From contig CAMDWJ010000009.1 in the NCBI GenBank assembly GCA_945877815.1, positions 1 to 64,000 on the forward strand: a stretch of 64,000 bases of DNA, in the 5' to 3' direction. The stretch is from Caenispirillum bisanense (GTDB lineage Bacteria; Pseudomonadota; Alphaproteobacteria; Rhodospirillales; UBA2165). Below the pieces are notes generated by a model that saw only the letters and a program-made list of their open reading frames with translations, did no database searches and was not told the origin of the DNA. Within the stretch, counting starts at the first letter, position 1. Each line of letters opens with the position of its first letter. Shown here one piece after another: positions 17,291 to 25,097 of this stretch. The position numbers and the translations under genes were made by a program.

Positions 17291-18561
17291 GCAGAAGCTC
17301 CGCGAATGATGCCGCCGGCGACCGTCGCATTGGTCGCGGGATCGATCATCACGAGGGCGCCGGTTGCGCGATTTGCTTCGTAAGTATCGAAGGAAACATC
17401 TGTACCGAGCCTAAGCGCCACGCGACCGATTTCATTGGTCGCGAGTTGGCCTTCGGCCTCGATCTCGGCCAACGTGGTGATATCGAGCAAATGATCGAGC
17501 GTTTCGACCTTCGCCTGATGCGTGCGGGCACCATGCTTGATGAGATAGGGGCGCCGCAGATCGAGCGGCGCGCGATCGAGCCAGATCAGATCGGCGGCCA
17601 GCTTGCGCGCGACCTGCGGCGGGTTTGCGGGATCGCCGATTAGATCGCCGCGGGTGACGTCGAGTTCGTCGGCCACCGTAATCGTCACCGAGGTCGGCGC
17701 GTCTGCGCGCTGTAGCTGCGTGCTGCCGACGTAGATCCCAGTGATCGTGGTGGTGAGGCCGGCCGGATAGATCGATATCTTTTGGCCCACTTCCATCGCG
17801 CCGGATTCGATCCGCCCCATATAGCCGCGGAAGTCGTGATGTTCTGTTGTTTGAGGCCGATTGACTCCCTGCACCGGCATGCGCAGCGGCAATTCCAAGC
17901 GGAAGGATTCGCCGGGTGCCGAATCGAGCAGGTCGAGCAAAGGCGGGCCGTCGTACCACTGCATTTGATCGGATTTGTGCACGACATTTTCGCCGGCGAG
18001 CGCCGAAATCGGAACCGCCGTCGGAATTGGGCGGCCGAGGCGTTGCGAGAAATCGGCGACCTCGTCGCGGATTGCGGCGAAGCGGCGCAGATCGTGGCCG
18101 ATGAGGTCCATCTTGTTGACCGCGATGATCTGGGTGCGCACGCGCAACAAGGCTGATATGCATAGATGTCGGCGGGTCTGCACGGTCACGCCGCGCCGCG
18201 CGTCGATCAGGGTGACGGCGGCGTCGGCGCGCGATGCGCCGGTTGCCATGTTGCGGGTATATTGTTCGTGGCCGGGAACGTCGGCGATGATGAACTTGCG
18301 CTTGGTGCTGGCGAAATAGCGATAGGCGACGTCGACGGTGATGCCCTGCTCGCGTTCGGCGAGAAGCCCATCAGTGAGGAGCGCAAAATCCGGGATGGTG
18401 CGGCCCTTGCGTTCCATGTCGCGTTCGAGAGCCTGGCGCTGATCGATTGGGACCGCATCGAGGTCGTAGAGCAATCGTCCGATCAGGGTGCTTTTACCGT
18501 CGTCGACGCTGCCGGCGGTGGTCACACGAAGCGGGGCGCGCAGAAAGTTCGTATCGCTCAT
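17287..18561 (-). CDS. cysN: Sulfate adenylyltransferase subunit 1 (GTPase subunit)
   Basis: 424 residues from ATG 18561; the longer upstream frame is out-of-frame cysD sequence. CysN is the regulatory GTPase of ATP sulfurylase and drives APS formation from sulfate and ATP with CysD. GTPase motifs are GSVDDGKST (P-loop, residues 15-23), DVPGHEQYTRNM (G3, near 93) and NKMD (G4, near 148), followed by two EF-Tu-like beta-barrel domains. It is shorter than the enterobacterial protein and has no fused APS kinase. ATG overlaps the cysD stop by one base (TGATG), and the order is cysH-cysD-cysN. Confidence 0.95.
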   Translation of the reverse strand: MSDTNFLRAPLRVTTAGSVDDGKSTLIGRLLYDLDAVPIDQRQALERDMERKGRTIPDFALLTDGLLAEREQGITVDVAYRYFASTKRKFIIADVPGHEQYTRNMATGASRADAAVTLIDARRGVTVQTRRHLCISALLRVRTQIIAVNKMDLIGHDLRRFAAIRDEVADFSQRLGRPIPTAVPISALAGENVVHKSDQMQWYDGPPLLDLLDSAPGESFRLELPLRMPVQGVNRPQTTEHHDFRGYMGRIESGAMEVGQKISIYPAGLTTTITGIYVGSTQLQRADAPTSVTITVADELDVTRGDLIGDPANPPQVARKLAADLIWLDRAPLDLRRPYLIKHGARTHQAKVETLDHLLDITTLAEIEAEGQLATNEIGRVALRLGTDVSFDTYEANRATGALVMIDPATNATVAGGIIRGASA

Positions 18562-19487
18562 CAGAAATAGCCCGCTCGCTTGCGCTCTTCCATCGCCGAG
18601 TCGCTCGCCTGATCGTCGAGACGGGTGGCGCCACGTTCCGAGACGCGTGCGGCGATGACCTCTTCGAGGATCTCGTCCATGGTTCGCGCGGTCGAGGCGA
18701 CGGGGCAGGTGCAGGTGATGTCGCCGACGGTGCGGAATCTTACGCTGCGCATTTCCGGCTTCTCGCGCGGTTTCAGCGGCGTCAGCGGAGTGATGGGAAC
18801 GAGGACGCCCGAACGTTCGACGACTTCGCGTTCGTGCGCGAAATAAAGAGATGGCAGATGAATGTTTTCTGCTGCGATATAGCGCCACACATCGGCCTCG
18901 GTCCAATTGCTGATCGGGAAGACGCGCATATTTTCGCCCTTCGACAGCCGGCCGTTATAGAGGTCCCATAGTTCGGGACGCTGGCTACGCGGCTCCCATT
19001 GGCCGAATTCGTTTCGCACCGAAAAGACGCGTTCTTTGGCGCGGGCCTTTTCCTCGTCGCGTCGGGCACCGCCGATGCAGGCGTCGAATTTCATTTCTTC
19101 GATCGCTTCAAGGAGCGTCACTGCCTGATGCGGATTGCGGCTTTCGTCTTCGCGCCCCAATACGACCGTGCCGCGCTCGATTGAGCCTTCGAGGCTGCGT
19201 ACGCTCAGCCGTGCCCCGTAGCGTTTCGCCGTATCGTCGCGGAACGCGATGACTTCGGGAAAATTATGTTCGGTATCGATATGCAGCAACGGAAATGGGA
19301 TCGGCGACGGCCAGAAGGCCTTGGATGCCAGATGGACGATGACGGCCGAATCCTTGCCGCCGGAAAACAATAGGGCAGCGTTGCGAAACTCGGCCGCAGT
19401 TTCGCGCAGGATGTGGATGGCTTCGCTCTCGATCGATCGGAAGGCGAGGTCTTGGGCCGGGATAGGGGCGACATTGTTCATGTTCAT
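18561..19487 (-). CDS. cysD: Sulfate adenylyltransferase subunit 2
   Basis: 308 residues from ATG 19487, the start that overlaps the cysH stop as ATGA; an in-frame ATG at 19481 is also possible. CysD is the catalytic subunit of ATP sulfurylase. The PP-loop LLFSGGKDSAV lies near residues 37-47, and the tail AMEERKRAGYF is the family ending. RDEEKARAKER and FPISNWTEADVWRY are also characteristic. The tight overlaps on both sides (cysH upstream, cysN downstream) show one translationally coupled operon. Confidence 0.96.
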   Translation of the reverse strand: MNMNNVAPIPAQDLAFRSIESEAIHILRETAAEFRNAALLFSGGKDSAVIVHLASKAFWPSPIPFPLLHIDTEHNFPEVIAFRDDTAKRYGARLSVRSLEGSIERGTVVLGREDESRNPHQAVTLLEAIEEMKFDACIGGARRDEEKARAKERVFSVRNEFGQWEPRSQRPELWDLYNGRLSKGENMRVFPISNWTEADVWRYIAAENIHLPSLYFAHEREVVERSGVLVPITPLTPLKPREKPEMRSVRFRTVGDITCTCPVASTARTMDEILEEVIAARVSERGATRLDDQASDSAMEERKRAGYF

Positions 19488-20245
19488 TTGCGGCCGTGTT
19501 CCCGGTGGGCTTTTGCGGGATCGAAATGCAGTCCGCATTCCTTGGTTTCGGGATTTTCCCACCACCAGCGCCCGGCGCGAATATCTTCGCCGGGCGTGAT
19601 CGCGCGCGTGCACGGCGCGCAGCCGAGGCTGGGATAACCCTTGTCGTGCAGCTCGTTGTAAGGAACGTCGTGGTGCCGGATATAGGCCCAGACGTCCTCG
19701 GTTGTCCAATCGATCAGCGGATTGAATTTCTCAAGCTTGTGGTCGCCATCCCATTCGCGCACGCCGAGATCGGCGCGGGTCACCGATTGCTCGCGGCGCA
19801 ACCCGGTGATCCATGCTCGTTTGCCGGCAAGTGCGCGGCCGAGCGGCTCGACCTTGCGGATGCGGCAGCATTCCTTGCGTAGTTCGATCGAGCCGTAAAA
19901 CGCATTGGGGCCGTTGGTAACGACGTAACTTTCGAGATTCTCGCGCTCCGGTGCATAGGCGAGGATCGCAAAGCCGTAATGGTCGCGTACTTCCTGTATC
20001 AGGCGATGGGTTTCCTCAGGCAAGCGCCCGGTATCCAAGGTGAAGAATTCGATCTGCGCATTAGCGCGCCAGATCAGATCGGTGATGACCATATCTTCCG
20101 CGCCGAGGCTGGTCGCGAAGGAAGCAGGCGCGAAATCGCGGCCGATCTCGGTCAGCAGCTTCATGGCGTCGGCGGTGAGGGCATTCACGCGCGCGGTACC
20201 GCCATCGGACACGACGGCGGTAGTGGTCGGGGGTGTCTGGTCCAT
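19484..20245 (-). CDS. cysH: Assimilatory adenylyl-sulfate (APS) reductase
   Basis: 253 residues. CysH-family proteins reduce activated sulfate to sulfite with thioredoxin or glutathione. The four cysteines of the [4Fe-4S] cluster are present: Cys126-Cys127 in KECCRIRK and Cys209/Cys212 in GCAPC. The catalytic cysteine is Cys237 in KECGLH. The cluster cysteines mark the APS-using type (EC 1.8.4.10), not the PAPS-using enterobacterial type. This agrees with the absence of a cysC or fused kinase in the operon, so the route is sulfate to APS to sulfite. It is the first gene of cysHDN, with an AT-rich promoter region upstream. Confidence 0.93.
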   Translation of the reverse strand: MDQTPPTTTAVVSDGGTARVNALTADAMKLLTEIGRDFAPASFATSLGAEDMVITDLIWRANAQIEFFTLDTGRLPEETHRLIQEVRDHYGFAILAYAPERENLESYVVTNGPNAFYGSIELRKECCRIRKVEPLGRALAGKRAWITGLRREQSVTRADLGVREWDGDHKLEKFNPLIDWTTEDVWAYIRHHDVPYNELHDKGYPSLGCAPCTRAITPGEDIRAGRWWWENPETKECGLHFDPAKAHREHGRK

Positions 20246-20294
20246 GGCGGACTGACCTTAAAACATAAAAGAAGTGTATATTGAAATTAATCAC

Positions 20295-20339
20295 ACCATA
20301 GTTTGTATAAAATATTAATTCAACACATTTATTATGTGT
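20295..20339 (-). promoter_or_regulatory. Candidate cysHDN promoter with palindromic operator
   Basis: Read on the minus strand, TTGAAT (20323-20318) and TATGGT (20300-20295) are separated by exactly 17 bases, a good sigma-70 promoter. A perfect inverted repeat ACACAT-TTATT-ATGTGT (20323-20339) abuts and just touches the upstream edge of the -35 box, where an activator or repressor could bind. The whole 150-base gap between cysH and the convergently positioned glucan synthase stop is strikingly AT-rich compared with its flanks. The regulator is not identified. Confidence 0.5.
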
Positions 20340-20395
20340 AAAATATGATTTTGCAGCAGATGGCCTTGCGATCACGACAACTGGGGTTGGGATGG

Positions 20396-22975
20396 CTAGG
20401 CTGGCTTGCGGGCGCGGAAGATGCGTAGGAATGGGAGCGGGCGCTCCAGGCCGGCGACCACAGCGGCAGAGAGGAAGGCGACGCTCTGCACCACGAGAGT
20501 CAGGGCAAAGACATTCACTTCCAGTGTCTGGAAGGTAATGTGATTGTAGCCCCACAACACGGCGGCGCTAAGTGCGAGCAACAGGCCGGCGATCAGTTCG
20601 GTCCGCGCGGGATATATGACGCCCGTTTTGCGGGGCCGCGTGGACGCCTTGTTGCCCTTATCGGTACGGTTGAAGCCGAGGCGCTTTCCGAACAGCCCTT
20701 CGGCGACTGCTTTCGCGACGGTCATTTGCAGGCTCATGGCCGCCAACGCGGCGCCGACGATGTTTCGTGCCGGGATGCGGACCCGCACGCCGTAAAGGGT
20801 CATGCAATGCAGCAGATTGACGGCAAAAGCGACGAGAATCGGAACCGTGAAGGGCAACATTGGGATCAGTACGCCGACGAACAGGATCATCGGAACCCAG
20901 AAGAGATTCATATAGGCGGCCAGCACGCCGAACGAATCCGACAGCCAATAGCTCCAGCCGGTGATGAACTGTATCTTTTGGTGTGTGGTCAGCGTGCGAG
21001 ACTTTGGCAGCATATGGTGCCAATGCTTTCGTATGATCTGCATGGCGCCGAAGGCCCAACGGTGACGTTGGGTTTTATAGGCGGCATAGGTGTCGGGCAG
21101 CATGCCCCAGCCGTAACGCCGGTTGGTGTATTGCGCTTCATAGCCGGCCTCGTAGAGACGCAGGCCGAGTTCGGTGTCTTCGGTGATGGTGTCGGTGTGC
21201 CAGGAGCCGACCGCCTCGAACGCCGAACGGCGCAGCAATAGCATCGTGCCATGCGCGATGACGGCATTGGTCTCGTTACGTTGGACCATGCCGATATCGA
21301 AAAAGCCGGCATATTCGGCGTTCATGACCGATTTGAAGGCGGATTCGTCGCCGTCGCGATGATCCTGCGGCGCCTGCACGAGGGCGATTTTCGGATCGGC
21401 GAAGGCCGGAACGAGATCCTTGAGCCAGTTCGGATCGACGACGTAATCGGCGTCGAGCAGTGCGATGATCTGTGCGTCTTCCGCCATGTGCGGCATGGCC
21501 GCGTTCAACGCGCCCGCCTTGAAGCCGGCGACTTGCGGCAAGAACACAAATTTGAAGCACGGACCGAGGGCGCGGCAATGCGCTTCGATCGGCTGCCAGT
21601 AGGGTTCTTCAGGCGTGTTGTTGACGATCACCAGCGCTTCGAATTCCGGGTAGTCGAGCCGTGCCACGCTATCGAGCGTTTCCTTCAGCATATCCGGATT
21701 TTCGCGATATGCCGGAATATGGATCGAAACTTTCGGGAGGACAAAACCTTCCACCACGACGGGCTTCCGGATGAGACGTTTGGGCCGATGGCCCAAAGTG
21801 ACTTCGGCGACCTCGTGAACCTTTACGAGCGTCGTCGCGGTCAGCAGGATCATTAGGACGAAGCCGACGATCCAGGCAAAGGCTGAACCGAAGTTCAGAT
21901 AATTCTCGAACGGATAGAGTGCCGCCATCGCAACGCCGGCCGAAAGCGTGTTGGCCGCGGTCGCGAAGATCAGTGCATGCGCGAAGGTCGGGTTCATCAA
22001 GATCATGCCGAAGATGCTGATCGCTGCGCCGATTGCGAGCGCTAGGGCGAGACGCTGGAAGAACAGCTTTCGTTCGACCTTGCCTTCGAGCGGAAATTTC
22101 AAGTTGCGGTCGGTGTCGAACATACCCCAATAGGCGCCGACACTGCCTTCGACGACTTTCCACGGTTGGTCGTAGGCTTCGATGATATTGACCGTCATGC
22201 CGCGCCGCGCCGCCTCGGCGACGAACGTGCGGATGATTTCGGCCTGGCGCACCTGACCGGTCTCGGCGCGCATGAAATTGTATCCTTGCGACGGCCAGCC
22301 GAATTCGGCGACAACGATGAGCTTGCCCGGATAGGCGGCACGGAGGGCTTCGTAACGCCCCAATGAATATTCGACGACCTCCTCGGCGGGGATGCCTTCC
22401 CAATAGGGAAGAATGTGGGCCGCGATATAATCGACCTCGCGCACCAGCTCCGGATGCTTGAGCCAGATATCCCAGGTTTCGCCGGTCGTCACCGGCTTGT
22501 TGACGCGGCGCCGAACCTTGCGGATTGCCGAAATGAGTTCTTCAGGCTTGCGTTCGAGGCGCAGGATCGTCTCGTTGCCGACAACGACCGAACGGATATT
22601 GCGGTGGCGGTTGGTGAGTTCGATCGCTGCCTTGATTTCGGCTTCGTTGTGGATTTCGTCCGAACCGATCCAGGCGCCCGCGGTCACGTTCAGCCCGTGC
22701 TTGTCGGCGATGCCGGGTACGGCCGCTGCGGTTCCGGTGCTTTGATAGAGGCGCAAGCCGGGCGTTATGGCCGCAAGCGCCGTCAGATCCTGGTCGATCC
22801 GCTCGACGTCTTCCTGAGTCGGCTGCTTATTGGAATCCTTGGGCGCACCCAGGGAATAGGAGATCGACGAAATCTGATCGCGTACCGACGGCGCCATTAC
22901 GCTTTCGCGTACTAGAAACCAAACACCCGCATGCAAGGCCGCGGCGATAACGGCGGCGGCCAAGATTTTATTCAT
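20396..22975 (-). CDS. GH17-GT2 fusion glycosyltransferase (NdvB/beta-glucan synthase-like)
   Basis: 859 residues. After an N-terminal membrane anchor (residues 5-23), residues about 30-300 resemble glycoside hydrolase family 17, with GNETILR and the VVAEFGWPSQGYNF strand carrying the likely catalytic glutamate. Two or more helices follow (about 310-400), then an inner-membrane GT2 domain with DADY (about 508), TEDTELGLRLYEAGY (about 599) and QRHRWAFGAM (about 638), the DxD, TED and QxxRW motifs of processive synthases. Further helices close the protein. NdvB-type beta-1,3-glucan synthases of Bradyrhizobium and Pseudomonas have similar parts. It probably makes and trims a periplasmic or exported beta-glucan. 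The secreted-protein gene lies 41 bases upstream in the same direction. Confidence 0.85.
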   Translation of the reverse strand: MNKILAAAVIAAALHAGVWFLVRESVMAPSVRDQISSISYSLGAPKDSNKQPTQEDVERIDQDLTALAAITPGLRLYQSTGTAAAVPGIADKHGLNVTAGAWIGSDEIHNEAEIKAAIELTNRHRNIRSVVVGNETILRLERKPEELISAIRKVRRRVNKPVTTGETWDIWLKHPELVREVDYIAAHILPYWEGIPAEEVVEYSLGRYEALRAAYPGKLIVVAEFGWPSQGYNFMRAETGQVRQAEIIRTFVAEAARRGMTVNIIEAYDQPWKVVEGSVGAYWGMFDTDRNLKFPLEGKVERKLFFQRLALALAIGAAISIFGMILMNPTFAHALIFATAANTLSAGVAMAALYPFENYLNFGSAFAWIVGFVLMILLTATTLVKVHEVAEVTLGHRPKRLIRKPVVVEGFVLPKVSIHIPAYRENPDMLKETLDSVARLDYPEFEALVIVNNTPEEPYWQPIEAHCRALGPCFKFVFLPQVAGFKAGALNAAMPHMAEDAQIIALLDADYVVDPNWLKDLVPAFADPKIALVQAPQDHRDGDESAFKSVMNAEYAGFFDIGMVQRNETNAVIAHGTMLLLRRSAFEAVGSWHTDTITEDTELGLRLYEAGYEAQYTNRRYGWGMLPDTYAAYKTQRHRWAFGAMQIIRKHWHHMLPKSRTLTTHQKIQFITGWSYWLSDSFGVLAAYMNLFWVPMILFVGVLIPMLPFTVPILVAFAVNLLHCMTLYGVRVRIPARNIVGAALAAMSLQMTVAKAVAEGLFGKRLGFNRTDKGNKASTRPRKTGVIYPARTELIAGLLLALSAAVLWGYNHITFQTLEVNVFALTLVVQSVAFLSAAVVAGLERPLPFLRIFRARKPA

Positions 22976-23016
22976 CTGTTCTTTTGCCTTCGGGTCACGG
23001 ACCCGCTCGTAATCGA

Positions 23017-23613
23017 TTACCGCGGTTTCGGTTCCGGATAATTCGGCGTCGATCCCGTGGCGGCCGGCGCAGCCTTGCCCGCGGCGGATTTAGGTTGAGA
23101 TCCGGGCGTAGCCGGTTTCACCGCGCCGGCCGCCGCGCCCGAAGTCGATTCGTTTGACGGAGCTATTTTCGTCGCCTTTGTGTCGAATTTAGGGTCGTTC
23201 CAGCAACTGTCGACGCGCGTCTGCGCCTCAGCGGCGGTCGGCAACGCGCCGACAGCCACGGTGCAATCGAAGGCAGTCCGCAGATGCTCGCCACCACAAT
23301 TGAAGGTGTGATAGAGCCGATCGAAATCCTGTGCCGTCACGGCGTCGTCGCGGAGCAGCGAATGGATGACCCGCTTGCCGATCCAGCCGCATCCGGCGCT
23401 GGACGATGGCGCCAAGGGCTGGGATTCGGGTGCCGTCCCGGGCGGCTGGTTGCGCTTTGGACTGGCCTTGGCCGGGGCTTGGCCCTGCTGGCTTTTGCCG
23501 GCGCCGGACGCCGGGAGGGACGATTCTTGCGCCGCGACACTGCGCGGCGGCACTGCAAAAAAGATGACGCCCAACACGAATATTGCTGCTGGCGTGAGGC
23601 GAAGGGCGCTCAT
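23017..23613 (-). CDS. Secreted Ala/Pro-rich protein of unknown function
   Basis: 198 residues with a clear signal peptide (hydrophobic AAIFVLGVIFFAVPP, cleavage likely after SVAAQ near residue 29). Low-complexity Ala/Pro/Ser/Lys tracts at about 30-70 and 145-198 surround a compact middle with four cysteines (CGW, FNCGG, FDCTV and SCWND), likely two disulfides in the periplasm. I do not recognise the middle domain. It is the first gene of an apparent operon with the GH17-GT2 synthase and may be an accessory factor for glucan export. Confidence 0.7.
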   Translation of the reverse strand: MSALRLTPAAIFVLGVIFFAVPPRSVAAQESSLPASGAGKSQQGQAPAKASPKRNQPPGTAPESQPLAPSSSAGCGWIGKRVIHSLLRDDAVTAQDFDRLYHTFNCGGEHLRTAFDCTVAVGALPTAAEAQTRVDSCWNDPKFDTKATKIAPSNESTSGAAAGAVKPATPGSQPKSAAGKAAPAATGSTPNYPEPKPR

Positions 23614-23789
23614 GGCCTTGTAAGTCCCCGGTGACGAATGGTTTGTGTATTAACGCCGACCGATCAGTTTTATTGCGCTTGGTTGCTACGCGCAATCGGT
23701 CGCCGTCATTTTATTTTCGGCCGCGGCGCCTGCCTATACTCCGCGTTCGATACCCCTGTGTAATTCGGCCCGATAGTAGGGCCAATACG

Positions 23790-23834
23790 GCCGAGGGGTT
23801 AGCCCCTTTTTTTCAAGGTGACCAACCCCTCGGC
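23790..23834. terminator. Inverted repeat downstream of the tRNA genes
   Basis: Arms GCCGAGGGGTT (23790-23800) and AACCCCTCGGC (23824-23834) pair perfectly across a 23-base loop. It begins 7 bases beyond the 3' end of tRNA-Asn in the direction of tRNA transcription. The run of seven or more A/T bases lies inside the loop rather than after the stem, so it may act as a processing or Rho-assisted end rather than a classic terminator. Confidence 0.5.
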
Positions 23835-23840
23835 TTTAAT

Positions 23841-23915
23841 TGGCTCCGGCGGTAGGGCTCGAACCTACAACCCTCGGATTAACAGTCCGATGCTCTACCA
23901 TTGAGCTACGCCGGA
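23841..23915 (-). tRNA. tRNA-Asn (GTT)
   Basis: Read on the minus strand, the acceptor arms TCCGGCG and CGCCGGA pair, followed by discriminator G and an encoded CCA (23843-23841). The anticodon loop CTGTTAA gives anticodon GTT (23883-23881). The T-arm shows GGTTCGAGCCC and the D-arm AGCTCAATGGTAGAGC. The G73 discriminator fits tRNA-Asn. It lies 7 bases after tRNA-Cys and is probably cut from the same transcript. Confidence 0.97.
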
Positions 23916-23922
23916 ATAGATA

Positions 23923-23996
23923 TGGAGGCGCGGACCGGAATCGAACCGGTATACACGGCTTTGCAGGCCGCTGCGTAGCCACTCCGCCACCGCGCC
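23923..23996 (-). tRNA. tRNA-Cys (GCA)
   Basis: Read on the minus strand, acceptor arms GGCGCGG and CCGCGCC pair, followed by discriminator T, the identity base for cysteine, and an encoded CCA (23925-23923). The anticodon loop CTGCAAA gives GCA. The T-arm contains GGTTCGATTCC. It is the promoter-proximal tRNA of the pair. Confidence 0.97.
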
Positions 23997-24060
23997 TGAA
24001 AAGCGCATCCTCACCCGAGAACGGCGGCGCTGGCGCACACCGTCGCCCGAAAGCGCGCAG

Positions 24061-24089
24061 AACCTAGACGCCCTTCGGCACTCGGTCAA
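24061..24089 (-). promoter_or_regulatory. Candidate sigma-70 promoter for the tRNA-Cys/tRNA-Asn transcript
   Basis: On the minus strand TTGACC (24089-24084) and TAGGTT (24066-24061) are separated by exactly 17 bases. A start about 58 bases before the mature 5' end of tRNA-Cys would leave a normal leader for RNase P processing. The rest of the 224-base gap up to 24220 shows nothing else I can support. Confidence 0.5.
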
Positions 24090-24220
24090 GATTGACTCGA
24101 CCTCTTTCCGCCCGTTTGCCAATGTTTTTGCCGTCAGGGCAATCAAGCGCGCGGAAACCGGATGAAGTCCGCTCCCAACGATGCTAAGAGTGACGCGGTC
24201 AAATTCTAGCGAGGCTCCCG

Positions 24221-24874
24221 ATGGATTACGCTGCGGCCCGTCACGCCATGGTGGAAAGCCAGATCCGCACAAACCGCGTGTCGGATCCGGCAATCGTCAC
24301 CGCGTTCGAGGAGATTCCCCGCGAGCTGTTTGTGCCTATGAACCTGCGTTCCGTTGCCTATGTCGACGAAGCCGTTCCGCTGGGGCAGGGCCGCTTTTTG
24401 ATGGAGCCGCTGGCGCTGGCGCAACTGCTTCAGGCCGCCGAGATCCGGCCGAGCGATGTCGTTCTCGATGTCGGCTGTGCGACCGGCTATTCGGCGGCCA
24501 TCCTAGCGCGTCTTGCCGCAACCGTGGTCGCGATCGAGGAGAATCCGGGCTTCGTTCGCGAGGCTAATCGGCTGTTGAGCGAACAAATCGTCCACAACGT
24601 GGCTATTTTGGAGTCCGCGCTGACCGAAGGGTGCCCGAAACAGGCGCCTTACGACGTCATCGTCCTGGAAGGCGGCGTCGAGGAGATTCCAGACGCTTTG
24701 GTGGCCCAACTGGGCGAAGGCGGTCGGCTCGCTTGCGTCATCGTTGGCGCAGGCGGCTTCGGCAAGGGAACCCTGCTGACCCGAATCAGTGGCTCGGTTG
24801 TGCGGCGCACTGTGTTCGACGCGGGTACTCCGCTGCTTCCGGGCTTCGCCAGGCGCCCCAGTTTCGTGTTTTAG
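24221..24874 (+). CDS. Protein-L-isoaspartate O-methyltransferase-like protein (divergent paralog)
   Basis: 217 residues. SAM-binding motif VLDVGCATGYSAAIL lies near residues 76-90, the acidic-loop VVAIEENPGF follows, and PRELFVP with an aromatic/charged N-terminal helix is typical of the PCMT family. The family repairs isoaspartyl residues. This copy is diverged from the conventional pcm at 56327 and is the form found next to tolC in many alphaproteobacteria, where it may have another role. It lies 223 bases before tolC with an operator-like palindrome between them. Confidence 0.82.
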   Translation: MDYAAARHAMVESQIRTNRVSDPAIVTAFEEIPRELFVPMNLRSVAYVDEAVPLGQGRFLMEPLALAQLLQAAEIRPSDVVLDVGCATGYSAAILARLAATVVAIEENPGFVREANRLLSEQIVHNVAILESALTEGCPKQAPYDVIVLEGGVEEIPDALVAQLGEGGRLACVIVGAGGFGKGTLLTRISGSVVRRTVFDAGTPLLPGFARRPSFVF

Positions 24875-24940
24875 GGTCTGAAAACCTTTAAAAACAGCCA
24901 GTTGGCTCAAGATCGTCACTTGACCCAATCCGACGCTTTA

Positions 24941-24971
24941 TATAGTGTGAACTAGTTTACGGTACACTATA
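24941..24971. promoter_or_regulatory. Palindromic operator-like site upstream of tolC
   Basis: TATAGTGT (24941-24948) and ACACTATA (24964-24971) form a perfect 8-base inverted repeat with a 15-base spacer. A TTGACC box at 24920-24925 lies 15 bases before the left arm, whose TATAGT could serve as -10, so a bound repressor would cover the promoter. The spacing is short of ideal and the regulator is unknown. Confidence 0.45.
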
Positions 24972-25097
24972 AGTAGTTGTGGTGCGTCGGCCTTTGTTTG
25001 CGATTTATTCATTACTTTTGGCCGAATATCTGCAAGGGGGCATCTCTGCGGGCAGGGCATGTAGGCGGTTTAAGGCCGGGCCGTCGAGGGGACAACA

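Noticed and set aside
18562..18906. N-terminal extension of CysN, and likewise of CysD (19488-19709)
   Set aside because: Both extensions are out-of-frame readings of the upstream cys gene; the chosen starts overlap the preceding stops as TGATG and ATGA.
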